Shown here piece by piece: positions 43,101-51,866 of a stretch of 64,000 nucleotides of DNA. The number at the start of each line of letters is the position of its first letter. Position 1 is the stretch's first letter. Where the stretch lies: contig NZ_JASHIZ010000024.1 of assembly GCF_030733425.1 (NCBI RefSeq), positions 1 through 64,000 of the forward strand, in the 5' to 3' direction. Under the pieces are notes generated by a model. That model was not told where the DNA came from and made no database searches. It saw only the letters and a program-made list of their open reading frames with translations. The translations under genes and the position numbers were made by a program. This DNA is from Roseovarius sp. MMSF_3350. Its GTDB lineage: Bacteria; Pseudomonadota; Alphaproteobacteria; Rhodobacterales; Rhodobacteraceae.

Positions 43101-43821
43101 TGGTGACACGCTGATCCTCACCCCGGACGTGGGCCGCAACGACATCACATTCTCCGACAGCGATCCCGGCACCGGCATGTCGGGCAGCTTCACCATGGCC
43201 GACGGCACGCCCGTCACCTTCTCCGAGATCGAGAACATCATCTGCTTCACCCCCGGCACGATGATCCTCACCAGTCACGGCGACCGCCCCGTCGAGACGC
43301 TTCAGGTGGGCGACATGGTCGTCACCCGCGACCAGGGCCTGCGCCCGATCCGCTGGGTGGGCGCGCGCACCGTCCGGGGCCACGGCCGCTTCGCCCCCAT
43401 CCGCGTCGGCGCCAATGCGCTCGATCCCACGCGCAAGGGGCTGCTGGTCTCACCCCAGCACCGCATCCTCTACACCGGCTACCGCGCCGAGCTTCTCTTC
43501 GGCGAGTCCGAGGTGCTGGTGCCCGCCAAGCTCCTTGTCGACGGGCGCGACGTCCTGCGCCAGCCCTGCGACGAGGTCACCTATATCCACCTGATGTTCG
43601 ACCACCACGAGGTCATCTACGCCGAAGGCTTCGCCACCGAAAGCTTTCACGCCGGCGATGTCGGCCTCGATGCCATCGAAGAGGCCGCGCGAGAAGAGCT
43701 GTTCGCCCTCTTCCCAGAACTGCGCACGGCCCCCGGCCATCACCTGGAAACCGCCCGCACCTGCCTCAAGAAACACGAGGCCGCCCTGCTGATCGAAGAT
43801 ACCGACGGCCCGCATTACTGA
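40165..43821 (+). CDS. Large secreted RTX protein with carbohydrate-binding-like and Hint domains
   Basis: About 1218 residues with the start at 40165 (MTTYTVTAANW, parallel to MATYTVNFYN of the neighbour). RTX arrays occupy about residues 100-210, 390-580 and 670-960 (GGDGNDLLDARGGNG, GDDDDTISGG). Between them (about 215-385) lies a galactose-binding-like beta domain (NLIVNGSFEDTTG, YTYHVTGASGDGTGTLEFRG). The Hint domain begins with CFTPGTMI near residue 1027. A GTG at 40129 with AAAGGG upstream would add 12 residues, so the start is open. No type I secretion genes are in the window. Function is probably adhesion, surface layer or an extracellular processed polypeptide. Confidence 0.86.
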   Translation: MTTYTVTAANWNDPLFWASISEASGGHTLDFSGLASNFDVIVDKATGTVTLTDGATTFTVAEAGYGGSSDATLGGGTLWDYFATLGFGGGDQAITGDAAAESITTGAGDDTIDAGGGNDTIFYGDGADTVHGGDGDDRIDDAAGINSTSTGSRVDAGAGNDTVFGTAGDDTLLGGTGNDRLDGEAGTDHIQGGAGADTISGGAGNDRIASDDFTATGPNLIVNGSFEDTTGMTAASFGHQGTGGSIPGWTDSGGNSVDYHNDGRGGLSATDGANWLDMEGGGGQQLAISQTVAGLQPNDVYQLSFDIGDKSDGNDGTALDNTVDVYWNGELLDSIDPPDGNWQTYTYHVTGASGDGTGTLEFRGAGATDSEGASIDSVSLHATTEAAGAADSVTGGSGDDVIFTGAGDDTATGGSGADTIHAGTGADTVSGGSDADRFLIADGFGNDLITGGEGVTTGSDSDTIDGSGLSGPVTLTLSGSEAGTLTDGTDTLSFTEVENVFTGTGDDSLDASADSAGLGLFGADGDDTITGGSGADHIEAGTGADRVAGGGGGDTIDLGAHDGAPDTLAFSDGDGADIIAGFEGPVDNGDGTFTGRDQLDLSGATDAAGNQINTRDITVGDDGFGNALLSLPNGDSITLVGIAPADVTDADALAAMGVPAPDEIVEGTSGADSIDATYTGDPEGDAIDAGDNAAGTDADRVEAGAGDDTVVAGAGNDTIYGRDGSDSLLGGDGNDLLDARGGNGYGLPDTGYNDPANPGLNYAADSDPFDDRDIVDGGDGNDRILTGDDNDVITGGAGNDTIDAGFDADNITGDAGADEIEGNAGRDTIDGGTGNDLIYGDISASNPLYPYYPLYNLPNDGTDQNPDDHADSILGGDGDDTIFGQDDDDTISGGQGHDVLDGGLDDDVISGGDGDDSIDGGDGADSVDGGAGNDSLTVDQGDTVAGGDGDDTFTLRDLDTTGTGNAAISITGGEGEEANGDTLILTPDVGRNDITFSDSDPGTGMSGSFTMADGTPVTFSEIENIICFTPGTMILTSHGDRPVETLQVGDMVVTRDQGLRPIRWVGARTVRGHGRFAPIRVGANALDPTRKGLLVSPQHRILYTGYRAELLFGESEVLVPAKLLVDGRDVLRQPCDEVTYIHLMFDHHEVIYAEGFATESFHAGDVGLDAIEEAAREELFALFPELRTAPGHHLETARTCLKKHEAALLIEDTDGPHY

Positions 43822-43860
43822 GCCAAGCTGCCGTCTTGCGCCGTCAGCAGGCTTCCCGCC

Positions 43861-44637
43861 TCAGGCCGAGCGCAGCGCTGGCCCCCGCTCACCTGCCTGC
43901 CACGCGCGCGCCGCATCGCCCAGTGCCTCGAACAGGCACCGGCTCACCGGATCGTTCGCTGCGTTCCACTCCGGGTGCCACTGCACCGCTAGCGCAAAGC
44001 CGGCCGCGCCTTCGATGTAGACGGCCTCAGGGGTGCCATCGGGGGCACAACCGTCGATCACGACGCCCTTGCCTTCCCGGATGATTCCCTGCCCGTGCAG
44101 CGTGTTGGTCATCACCTTCTGCGATCCCATCAGCCGGTGAAACACCCCGCCTTCGACAAAGCTCACCTCGTGGCGCAGCGCGAACCGTTCCTCCAGCGTG
44201 CCGTCGGGCGGCATCCGGTGGTTGTCCCGCCCCGGCAGCTCGCGGATCTCCGGGTGCAGCGTGCCGCCCAGCGCCACGTTCACCTCCTGGAACCCCCGGC
44301 AGATCCCCAGGATCGGCTGCCCCTTGGCCACGCAGGCCCGCACCAGAGGCAGGGTCAGCGCATCGCGCTCGCGGTCGAAGGCGCCATGCGCCTCGGTGGG
44401 CGCCTCGCCATACTCCTCGGGGTGGATGTTGGGCCGCCCCCCGGTCAGCACGAAACCGTCGCAGATCTCCATCAACTCCTCGACGCTTACCAGCGCGGGG
44501 TCGCTTGCCACCAGCATGGGAATACAGTCGGACACTTCCGACACCGCCTCGGAATTCATCCGCCCCACCGCGTGCACGGGATAGCGGTCGTCGATGGAAT
44601 AACTGTTGCCGATAATGCCGATAACGGGACGCGTCAT
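43861..44637 (-). CDS. Gamma-glutamyl-gamma-aminobutyrate hydrolase family protein (PuuD-like)
   Basis: A 258-residue class I glutamine-amidotransferase-fold hydrolase: the nucleophile Cys in GICRGFQEVNVALGG and the His-Glu part in VQWHPEW. These are the features of PuuD, which removes glutamate from gamma-glutamyl-GABA in putrescine breakdown. No other puu gene is adjacent, so the substrate may be another gamma-glutamyl amide. GAAGGATA precedes the ATG. It is divergent from pepN with a 297-base A+T-richer gap between them; no specific site was recognised there. Confidence 0.88.
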   Translation of the reverse strand: MTRPVIGIIGNSYSIDDRYPVHAVGRMNSEAVSEVSDCIPMLVASDPALVSVEELMEICDGFVLTGGRPNIHPEEYGEAPTEAHGAFDRERDALTLPLVRACVAKGQPILGICRGFQEVNVALGGTLHPEIRELPGRDNHRMPPDGTLEERFALRHEVSFVEGGVFHRLMGSQKVMTNTLHGQGIIREGKGVVIDGCAPDGTPEAVYIEGAAGFALAVQWHPEWNAANDPVSRCLFEALGDAARAWQAGERGPALRSA

Positions 44638-44934
44638 GTCTATCCTTCACCTGCTGTCGTTGCGACTTAAGGATAATATCCCGAACCAATAAGAAAACCT
44701 CAACAGGCGCACAAGCGAGACTGCAAATTTGCCGCCCTGTTAACCATTTCCCAAGTCCCATCGCCTAGTTTCAGGGCGCAGGCGGAGGCACCAGACCCTC
44801 GCGGGCGCCACTTCGCATCCCGGCGCCGGGGGGCTGGGGGCGTCCGTCTGTACCTGCACCCCCGTTTCCACGTTGCCTCCCCTTTCGCATCGCCCTACCC
44901 TCCGCACGAACCTTCTCAGACGGAGAGACACGCG

Positions 44935-47487
44935 ATGAAAGACGCCGCCCCACAGCCGATCTACCTGGCTGATTACACGCCCCCCGCGCATCTGGTGGAC
45001 CATGTCTCGCTCACCTTCCGTCTCGACCCGGAAAAGACCCGCGTTCTCAGCCGGATATCCTTTCGCCCCAACCCCGACGGCTCCGGCGGCCCCCTGCGCC
45101 TCGACGGCGAACAGTTGACGCTCGTTTCCGCCCGCATCGACGGCGACGAGGTCACGCCCGAGGTCACGTCGCGCGGCCTCACCGTCCCCGCCCCCGACGC
45201 CCCCTTCACCTTCGAGGCCGAGGTCGAGATCGCGCCCGCGGGCAACACCGCGCTCGAAGGTCTCTACATGTCGAACGGCATGTACTGCACCCAGTGCGAG
45301 GCCGAGGGTTTTCGCAAGATCACCTATTACCCCGACCGCCCCGACGTGATGGCCACCTTCGACGTCCGCATCGAGGGCGAAGAGAAAATCAAGCTCTCCA
45401 ACGGCAACCCCGGCAATACGGGTGACGGCTTCGCCGAATGGCACGATCCCTGGCCCAAACCGGCCTATCTCTTCGCGCTGGTGGCCGGCGATCTGGTCAA
45501 CCACCCCGACACGTTCACCACGAAATCCGGCAAGGAGGTGGAGCTCAACATCTGGGTCCGCCCCGGCGACGAACACAAATGCGCCTTCGGCATGGAGGCC
45601 CTCAAGAAATCCATGAAATGGGACGAAGACGTCTATGGCCGCGAATACGACCTCGATATCTTCAACATCGTCGCGGTCGACGATTTCAACATGGGCGCGA
45701 TGGAAAACAAGGGGCTGAACATCTTCAACTCCTCCGCCGTGCTGGCCAGCCCGGAAACCTCGACCGACATGAATTTCCAGCGGATCGAGGCGATCATCGC
45801 GCATGAATATTTCCACAACTGGACCGGCAACCGCATCACCTGTCGCGACTGGTTCCAGCTTTGCCTCAAGGAGGGCCTGACCGTCTTCCGCGACGCCCAG
45901 TTCACCGCCGACATGCGCTCGGAACCCGTCAAGCGCATCGACGACGTCATCACCCTGCGCGCGCGGCAATTTCGCGAGGACAACGGCCCTCTCGCACACC
46001 CCGTCCGCCCCGCCAGCTTTGTCGAGATCAACAATTTCTACACCGCCACCGTCTACGAAAAAGGCGCCGAGCTGATCGGGATGCTCAAAACGCTGGTCGG
46101 CGACGAGTCCTACTACAAGGCCCTAGACCTCTACTTCGAGCGTCATGACGGCGACGCCGCCACGATCGAGGATTGGCTGAAGGTGTTCGAGGACACCACC
46201 GGGCGCGACCTATCCCAGTTCAAACGCTGGTACGAGGACGCCGGCACCCCCCGCCTCTCGGTCACGGACGATTTCTCGGACGGCAGCTATACCCTCACTT
46301 TTGAGCAGCACACGCCCCCCACCCCGGGACAGGACGACAAGCCGCCCCGCGTCATCCCCATCGCGGTCGGCCTGCTGTCGCCCAACGGCGACGAGGTGCA
46401 GCCCACCAAGGTACTCGAAATGACGGAAGCAAAACAAAGCTTTACCTTCGACGGCCTGTCGTCGAAACCCATCCCCTCCATCCTCCGCGGCTTCTCTGCG
46501 CCGGTGATCGTCGAGCGCGAAACCACCAACGCCGAACGCGCCTTCCTGCTCGCGCACGACACCGACCCCTTCAACAAGTGGGAAGCGGGCCGCGACCTTG
46601 CCCGCGACGCCCTCATCGCCATGATCCGCGACGGCGCCGCCCCCGACGAGGCCTATATCGACGCCGTGCACACCATGGCCCGCGACGACAGCCTCGACCC
46701 GGCCTTCCGCGCCTTGGCCCTCGGCCTGCCCAGCCAGGACGACCTCGCCCAGACGCTTTTCGACACCGGCACCACCCCCGACCCGCAGGCCATCTGGGAC
46801 GCCATCGAGACCCTGCGCCACGCCCGCGCCGAGCGGATGCAGGACACCGCCACGCGCCTTTACGCCCAGTTCCAGGTGTCCGAACCCTACCGGCCCGATG
46901 CCGAACAATCGGGCGCCCGGTCGCTGGCCAACGGCGCGCTCAGCCTTATCAACCGGCTCGACGGCGGCGCACAGGCGCAAAAGCAGTTCGATACCGCCGA
47001 TAACATGACCCAGCAGCTTGCCGCCTTTTCCTGCCTGCTCCAGGCCGGCAAGGGCGCGGCGGCCACGCAAACCTTCTATGACCAGTGGCAGCACGACCGC
47101 CTCGTGATTGACAAGTGGTTCATGATGCAGGTCGTCCACGCCGCGCCCGAGGATGCCGTGGCGACCGCGGAACGCCTCACCGAACATCCCGATTTCACGA
47201 TGAAAAACCCCAACCGCTTCCGCGCCACCCTGGGCGCGCTCACGATGAACGCGGCGGGCTTCCATCATGTCTCCGGTGCGGGCTACGACCTTCTGGCCGA
47301 CTGGCTGATCAAACTCGATCCCCTCAATCCGCAAACCACCGCGCGGATGTGCTCGGCCTTCGAGACGTGGCGGCGCTATGACGACACCCGCCAGGGTCTC
47401 ATCAAGGCCCAGCTCGACCGCATCCTTTCCACGCCCGAGCTCAGCCCCGACACGACCGAAATGGTGACCCGCATTCGGGGAAGCTGA
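44935..47487 (+). CDS. pepN: Aminopeptidase N (M1 family)
   Basis: The 850-residue enzyme has the M1 exopeptidase motif GAMENKGLN and the zinc site HEYFH (residues 290-294) with the third ligand Glu313 in CLKEGLT, the canonical HExxH-x18-E spacing. It has the four-domain PepN layout with a C-terminal helical domain after about residue 540. Cytoplasmic; removes N-terminal residues from peptides in protein turnover. GGAGAG lies upstream of the ATG. Length is close to E. coli PepN (870). Confidence 0.96.
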   Translation: MKDAAPQPIYLADYTPPAHLVDHVSLTFRLDPEKTRVLSRISFRPNPDGSGGPLRLDGEQLTLVSARIDGDEVTPEVTSRGLTVPAPDAPFTFEAEVEIAPAGNTALEGLYMSNGMYCTQCEAEGFRKITYYPDRPDVMATFDVRIEGEEKIKLSNGNPGNTGDGFAEWHDPWPKPAYLFALVAGDLVNHPDTFTTKSGKEVELNIWVRPGDEHKCAFGMEALKKSMKWDEDVYGREYDLDIFNIVAVDDFNMGAMENKGLNIFNSSAVLASPETSTDMNFQRIEAIIAHEYFHNWTGNRITCRDWFQLCLKEGLTVFRDAQFTADMRSEPVKRIDDVITLRARQFREDNGPLAHPVRPASFVEINNFYTATVYEKGAELIGMLKTLVGDESYYKALDLYFERHDGDAATIEDWLKVFEDTTGRDLSQFKRWYEDAGTPRLSVTDDFSDGSYTLTFEQHTPPTPGQDDKPPRVIPIAVGLLSPNGDEVQPTKVLEMTEAKQSFTFDGLSSKPIPSILRGFSAPVIVERETTNAERAFLLAHDTDPFNKWEAGRDLARDALIAMIRDGAAPDEAYIDAVHTMARDDSLDPAFRALALGLPSQDDLAQTLFDTGTTPDPQAIWDAIETLRHARAERMQDTATRLYAQFQVSEPYRPDAEQSGARSLANGALSLINRLDGGAQAQKQFDTADNMTQQLAAFSCLLQAGKGAAATQTFYDQWQHDRLVIDKWFMMQVVHAAPEDAVATAERLTEHPDFTMKNPNRFRATLGALTMNAAGFHHVSGAGYDLLADWLIKLDPLNPQTTARMCSAFETWRRYDDTRQGLIKAQLDRILSTPELSPDTTEMVTRIRGS

Positions 47488-47725
47488 CCCGGCGACAGAA
47501 TCTTTCCGGCCACGTTGCGACTGACAGATCAAGCACCCCTGCAAATCGCCTCCGTGCAGGGCCGCTCGACTACTGTTCGCACTTCGTCGCAAGGGATCCA
47601 CAACATCCTCGGCCTCATCGGCGTCGTCACCGTCACGGCGCAGACCGGACAGGGCGATCTCGACGCCGGGCAGCCCACCGCGCTCGAAGTGATCCGCCGC
47701 GCCTTCCGCATCAGGTTATCCGGAC
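47488..47725. other. Gap between convergent pepN and lytic transglycosylase genes
   Basis: No gene, RNA or clear terminator was recognised in these 238 bases. Base composition stays GC-rich and short open frames look like chance. Confidence 0.4.
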
Positions 47726-48556
47726 CTACTCGCTGACCGGGATCGGCTCTGGCTCCGGCGCGGCATCTGCCGACGCCGGCACTTCCTTTGCCGGCGCCGC
47801 TGCGCTTCCGACAACATCCGGCAGGTCCTGCACCACGGGCTCGGTCCCGACCGCCTCCGGCTCGGGCTCGGGCTCGGGCAGCGTCCGCACCACCACCAGG
47901 TCCGCGGGCCGCAGCCTCGGGCGCACGCTGCTCATCGGCCGGCAATAGGTCTGCCGACGGATCCACGCCATCATGTCCTGCCGCTTGCTGCTGCTGTGCA
48001 ATGGTCCCCAGTCGGCGGCCACGCCACGCATCCCGCGCGACACCACGCCGTCCCGCTTTACGGTCTTGGCCATGATGCGGATCGCGCAGCTCAGGTTCGT
48101 CGGCCCATGCTTCAGCTCGCCCCCGCTGCGCGCCCGGCAGCCGTACAGCCGTGCCGTCGACGGCAGGATCTGCGTCAGCCCGTACCACCGCCCGCCCCCG
48201 CCCACGGCGTAGGACCGATAGGTGCTCTCGTGCTTGACCAGCGCCGACAGGAACCCCACCCAGAACGCGCGCCTCTGCGCCGGGCTGGCGTCGGGATAGG
48301 CCGGGCACCACTCATCGATGTCGTGCGGCACGATGTCGGTCAGCGGCTTTCCGTGATCCTTCAGCGCCGCCAACGCCGCCCGCGTCCACAGCCTGGACTC
48401 GCCCACATGCTCCCACCGCGTGCGCGGAACATTGCCGTCGCGCGCGGGCGGCGACACCCGTGTCACCACTCCGTCCCTCAGCACCACGCCGTCCTCCTCG
48501 GCCGCGGCAAGTGACTGAAAGCACAGGCATATCACAATGGCAGCGATCCTGAGCAT
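47726..48556 (-). CDS. Exported lytic transglycosylase (SLT domain)
   Basis: With the start at 48556 the protein has 276 residues: a signal peptide (LRIAAIVICLCFQSLAAA), an SLT-type transglycosylase domain (about residues 85-190) with the catalytic Glu in VKHESTYRSYAVG and the GLTQILPSTARLYGC segment, and a Pro/Glu-rich tail. Two cysteines (WCP and YGC) may form a disulfide. It cleaves peptidoglycan glycan strands in the periplasm. The longer frame to 48586 adds ten residues in front of the signal peptide and is unlikely. Confidence 0.87.
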   Translation of the reverse strand: MLRIAAIVICLCFQSLAAAEEDGVVLRDGVVTRVSPPARDGNVPRTRWEHVGESRLWTRAALAALKDHGKPLTDIVPHDIDEWCPAYPDASPAQRRAFWVGFLSALVKHESTYRSYAVGGGGRWYGLTQILPSTARLYGCRARSGGELKHGPTNLSCAIRIMAKTVKRDGVVSRGMRGVAADWGPLHSSSKRQDMMAWIRRQTYCRPMSSVRPRLRPADLVVVRTLPEPEPEPEAVGTEPVVQDLPDVVGSAAAPAKEVPASADAAPEPEPIPVSE

Positions 48557-48697
48557 CGGCGCAGTCTGCCCCGAACCCCGGGGCAAATCAAGACTGTTGC
48601 GGCGATGGGCAGATTCCCACTTGTCTCCGCGTCCCTGCCCTTTTTTGGCCGGATTGGCCGGTCACCGTGACCTCAGACATAACGAGCAGGCCGAGGT

Positions 48698-50005
48698 ATG
48701 GCACGACAGTCCAGACACGACAGCGCGCGCACGGACGCGCCCCGCCCCCCATCCGCCAAGCCGCCGCGCGGCTTGCTCCGGTGGTTCGCACCGCGCGCCG
48801 GATCCGCGCGGGCCGATGCGCCGCCGCGCCGCTCGACCGAGGACATCGATTCCCTGGCCAAGCGCATCATCCTGCCTTCCCTGCCCGTCTCGGACGAGGA
48901 AATGGCCCGCGCCACCCACCAGGACCGCGGCATGCAGCTCGCCCGGCAGGAGGCGTGGGGCACCCTGTCGGAAAAGATCCGGTACGCCGACCATACCCGC
49001 CTCGCCACCCCGGGAGGCGAAAGCGCTTCGCTGCTGCTGGCCGCCGGGGCGCGCAGCGATATCGTCGCCGCCGCCGAGGATGCCCTGCATGACGGCCAGC
49101 CCCCCGCGCCCGAGGCGATCGAGGCGCTGGAGGAGGCGCTCGACGAGATGCCCGGCGACTACCCCACCGCCCTCGTCGTGGCGCTGGCGCATATCGACAT
49201 TGCCTGGGCCTGGCGCAACATCGCCGCCCGCGACGACCCGGCCACCGCCGCCCGCGCCATCGCCGGTCACATCGCCAGTGCCGAAGTCATACTGGAACCT
49301 TACGACGGCGCTGCCATCGACGCGCCCTCGGTCGCCGCCGCCCGCTGCGCGCTCATCGCCGCCTGCGACAAGCGCGGCCGCCGCGTGGCCGAGGAGTACG
49401 AGGCGCTGATCGCGCTCGACGCTGACGGCCACCGCCACATCCGTGCGCTCGGCCGCCACATACTGCCGCCCTATGCCGGCGGGGTGAACGCGCTCGAGGT
49501 CGTCGCCCGCCGCCTCGCCGCCCGAAGCCAGGACACCTGGGGCGCCGGGGCCTACACCTGGGCCTATCTCGACGCCCTGGCGCTCGAGCCGCGCGCGCTC
49601 GACCTGCTGGAGCCCGGTTTCTTCGTCGAAGGGCTGCGCGACATCCTCGCCCGCAAGGACGACCAGCACATCATCAACCTGCTTGCCGCCTTCTGCGCCA
49701 TCGCCATGGCCCCCGGCGCGGGCAACCGGGTGCTCTCGCCCCATGCCGACCGCACGAGGGCCGAGATCCACGATTGCGTCGACTGGATCCTCGAACGTCA
49801 CCTTCAGGAATTGCATCCGCTCATATGGTCCCAGACCCTGCTCATGCCGGGCCATGCGCCGCTTCTGCCGTCGCGCCGCGCGCTGATCGCCAAGGGCCGC
49901 CAGACCGCCCTGCGCATCATCGCCGCGCGCTTCGCGGGCCACATCGCCGACGGCTCCTCGCTCGCCTTCTCGCGTCAGGGCATGTACCGCCTGCCCGCGC
50001 TTTGA
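48698..50005 (+). CDS. Unknown Ala-rich helical protein
   Basis: A 435-residue protein not recognised as a named family. The first 45 residues are basic and Pro/Ser-rich; the rest is predicted largely helical (ALEEALDEMPGDYPTALVVA, then HIDIAWAWRNIAARDD; RVAEEYEALIALDADGH), with a repeat-like rhythm that recalls TPR-like folds but without a clean TPR consensus. No signal peptide or transmembrane helix. Codon use matches the chromosome. It sits directly left of the A+T-richer accessory patch, so it marks the last ordinary gene before that patch. Confidence 0.7.
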   Translation: MARQSRHDSARTDAPRPPSAKPPRGLLRWFAPRAGSARADAPPRRSTEDIDSLAKRIILPSLPVSDEEMARATHQDRGMQLARQEAWGTLSEKIRYADHTRLATPGGESASLLLAAGARSDIVAAAEDALHDGQPPAPEAIEALEEALDEMPGDYPTALVVALAHIDIAWAWRNIAARDDPATAARAIAGHIASAEVILEPYDGAAIDAPSVAAARCALIAACDKRGRRVAEEYEALIALDADGHRHIRALGRHILPPYAGGVNALEVVARRLAARSQDTWGAGAYTWAYLDALALEPRALDLLEPGFFVEGLRDILARKDDQHIINLLAAFCAIAMAPGAGNRVLSPHADRTRAEIHDCVDWILERHLQELHPLIWSQTLLMPGHAPLLPSRRALIAKGRQTALRIIAARFAGHIADGSSLAFSRQGMYRLPAL

Positions 50006-50058
50006 GCCACAAAGCGCCCGTGCGGAACAAGGCCGAAGCCCGCCGTCGGAAAATGACG

Positions 50059-50115
50059 TCCGCTTCGTCCGGTCGGTCATTCATCTCTACCGCAGCGAAT
50101 GTCCGGTGCGAGCCC
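50059..50115. repeat. Left imperfect direct repeat flanking the nuclease gene
   Basis: TCCGCTTCGTCCG, CATTCATCT (50078-50086), GCAGCGAATG (50092-50101) and CGAGCCC recur in the same order and orientation at 51615-51674, with roughly four of five bases matching by eye. The rest of 50006-50324 holds no gene; 50160-50324 is visibly A+T-rich and must contain the promoter of the nuclease gene. Confidence 0.55.
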
Positions 50116-50324
50116 AGTCGACCGATATTCTGCGATGCAACGAATGGCGGCAATTAGATGGGACCAAGAACGTTCATCAATCACCTTCCGCAAGACGTGC
50201 CACGTCATTGCCAAGGGTAACAACGTGGGCTTCAATTTGAATTGTTGTAGAAAAATTGTGAAGCGGGGCAAGTTCACCTTGCTTGCAAAAGGGCATTTGA
50301 GACCGATATGCGAGCGGAATTCCC

Positions 50325-51548
50325 ATGGCAAACTTAATTGACGATTTTCTGAACGCGCTTGCGAGTGAAATGCCACGGTGCGATGCAGAGCGTCTTGGCG
50401 CGGAGCGCTATGGCTCGCCTCGTCTTTCGGCATTCGAGTTGCTTGGCACCAAAGAAACCACTCTTAGCTATGTAATTTCTGATCTTCTCGATCCTCGAGG
50501 CACGCACGGTCAGGGCACACTTTTCCTGAACGCAATGCTGCGCGCAATTAAGCAACCGGAGGTTCATGTGCGAGATGCAATCCGTGTTCAGCGCGAATTC
50601 CTGACGAAGCACAAGCGGCGGATAGACATTTTGATTGAGACTCCCAACTCTTTGATTGGGATCGAGAACAAGCCTTTTGCAGGACAGGGGGAAAGTCAGC
50701 TAATCGACTATCACACCGATCTGGTTGAGCGGGCTGGTGATCGTCGTACACCTTGCCTCGTGTTCCTTTCCGATAGTGATCCAGAGACGGCAAAAAATCA
50801 CACAAACATTTTACGCTTTTACGACTGGGGTGAAGATCTTCCTTCGCTGTCCGGCATGTTGAGAGAAGTTGACGGCGAGATCCGTTCGACCCGCAGCCGG
50901 GCGTTCGTAAAAGATTTTCACGATTGGATTGCGCGACATTTAGGAGGAGAAGAAATGACGGACGAACTCGAACCCTATGCTGAGGAAGTGCTCGCGCGCC
51001 TCAAGCGACGTAGAGATCGGAAGGCCATCGGAGCAGTAATGCTGGCAAGTGATAGTATTAGGTGCGAAGTTATTGACGAGATCGGACAACATTTCTGGAC
51101 TATTTTGAGGAAGACATACCCTGATCTTGAAAGGGAAGAAGGCGAGCTGTCCGTATCGATTGATGTGGATAAGGATTCGTGGGCTATGCGAGACCCTTCA
51201 TGGCCGAAAAACTGTGTCCTCGCGATAGAAGCACAGAAAAAAGGGGCTTGCGACGTCATATACGGGATACAAGCGCTCAAGCCCGGAACCCCAGAGGCAG
51301 AACGAGAGCCGAATTATGTTTGCCATGATCGCGAGGGCTTTGAGGAAGGGCTGCAAGATTTAGCCAATGGTTCAAGTAGCAATTGGTGGCCATGGTATCA
51401 GAGCGCTCCAACGTCAGCCTGGTCGCAGGAGTTCATCGCGCGTCTCCTGATCGAGACCAATGGCGAAATTGTGGAACATGACGATGTGAAGAAAATGACA
51501 GCCGACATGATACGTCTTGCTGAGATCATCCATACGTCGGACTGTTGA
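50325..51548 (+). CDS. PD-(D/E)XK superfamily nuclease (PDDEXK_4-like), accessory gene
   Basis: The 407-residue protein has a restriction-endonuclease-like core: D101 in RRIDILIE, then E114-N-K116 in IGIENKPF, and a Gln in GESQLIDY, with a preceding helix (KETTLSYVISDLLDPRGTHG) typical of PDDEXK_4 proteins (often listed as orphan defence or repair nucleases). The C-terminal half (after about residue 220) is of unknown fold. Its codon use is clearly less GC-biased than the neighbours, and it lies alone between two imperfect direct repeats, so horizontal gain is likely. No methylase, helicase or toxin-antitoxin partner adjoins it. Substrate is unknown. Confidence 0.82.
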   Translation: MANLIDDFLNALASEMPRCDAERLGAERYGSPRLSAFELLGTKETTLSYVISDLLDPRGTHGQGTLFLNAMLRAIKQPEVHVRDAIRVQREFLTKHKRRIDILIETPNSLIGIENKPFAGQGESQLIDYHTDLVERAGDRRTPCLVFLSDSDPETAKNHTNILRFYDWGEDLPSLSGMLREVDGEIRSTRSRAFVKDFHDWIARHLGGEEMTDELEPYAEEVLARLKRRRDRKAIGAVMLASDSIRCEVIDEIGQHFWTILRKTYPDLEREEGELSVSIDVDKDSWAMRDPSWPKNCVLAIEAQKKGACDVIYGIQALKPGTPEAEREPNYVCHDREGFEEGLQDLANGSSSNWWPWYQSAPTSAWSQEFIARLLIETNGEIVEHDDVKKMTADMIRLAEIIHTSDC

Positions 51549-51614
51549 CCTGTCCAAAACAGCAATTTGTTAAACGATCCACTGAATCGGACATTGTTGC
51601 TTATTGAAGAGATT

Positions 51615-51674
51615 TCCGCTCCGTCCGCATTTCGGCCATTCATCTTTACTGCAGCGAATGACTAGTTCGAGCCC
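51615..51674. repeat. Right imperfect direct repeat flanking the nuclease gene
   Basis: TCCGCTCCGTCCG, CATTCATCT (51637-51645), GCAGCGAATG (51651-51660) and CGAGCCC match the left copy at 50059-50115. In the remaining stretch 51675-51866 a 14-base identity to the DUF2235 gene (AGCCCCCAGCCGGT at 51694 and 52888) is the only other thing noted. Confidence 0.55.
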
Positions 51675-51866
51675 TTGTGCGACATCTGTATCGAGCCCCC
51701 AGCCGGTTAACAGCCGCGCAGCGGCCCGGCCATCGTCAGCCCCTCCCTCGGGCTGGCAATTTGGCGAGGCTGGGCACAACGACCCTTCTGAGGATGTGTT
51801 TTGCAGGCATAAAGTGCTTCCGAATTGCCGTCGGATCGCCACCGCAGGGGCTGACGCTCGCCTCCG

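Noticed and set aside
37077-43383. Two minus-strand frames of more than 1000 codons opposite the RTX genes
   Set aside because: The Val/Gly/Ala-rich translation is the mirror image of the Asp/Gly-rich RTX repeats on the plus strand.
47515-47736. 73-codon plus-strand frame in the gap after pepN
   Set aside because: No ribosome site, no conserved pattern, and it overlaps the end of the transglycosylase gene.
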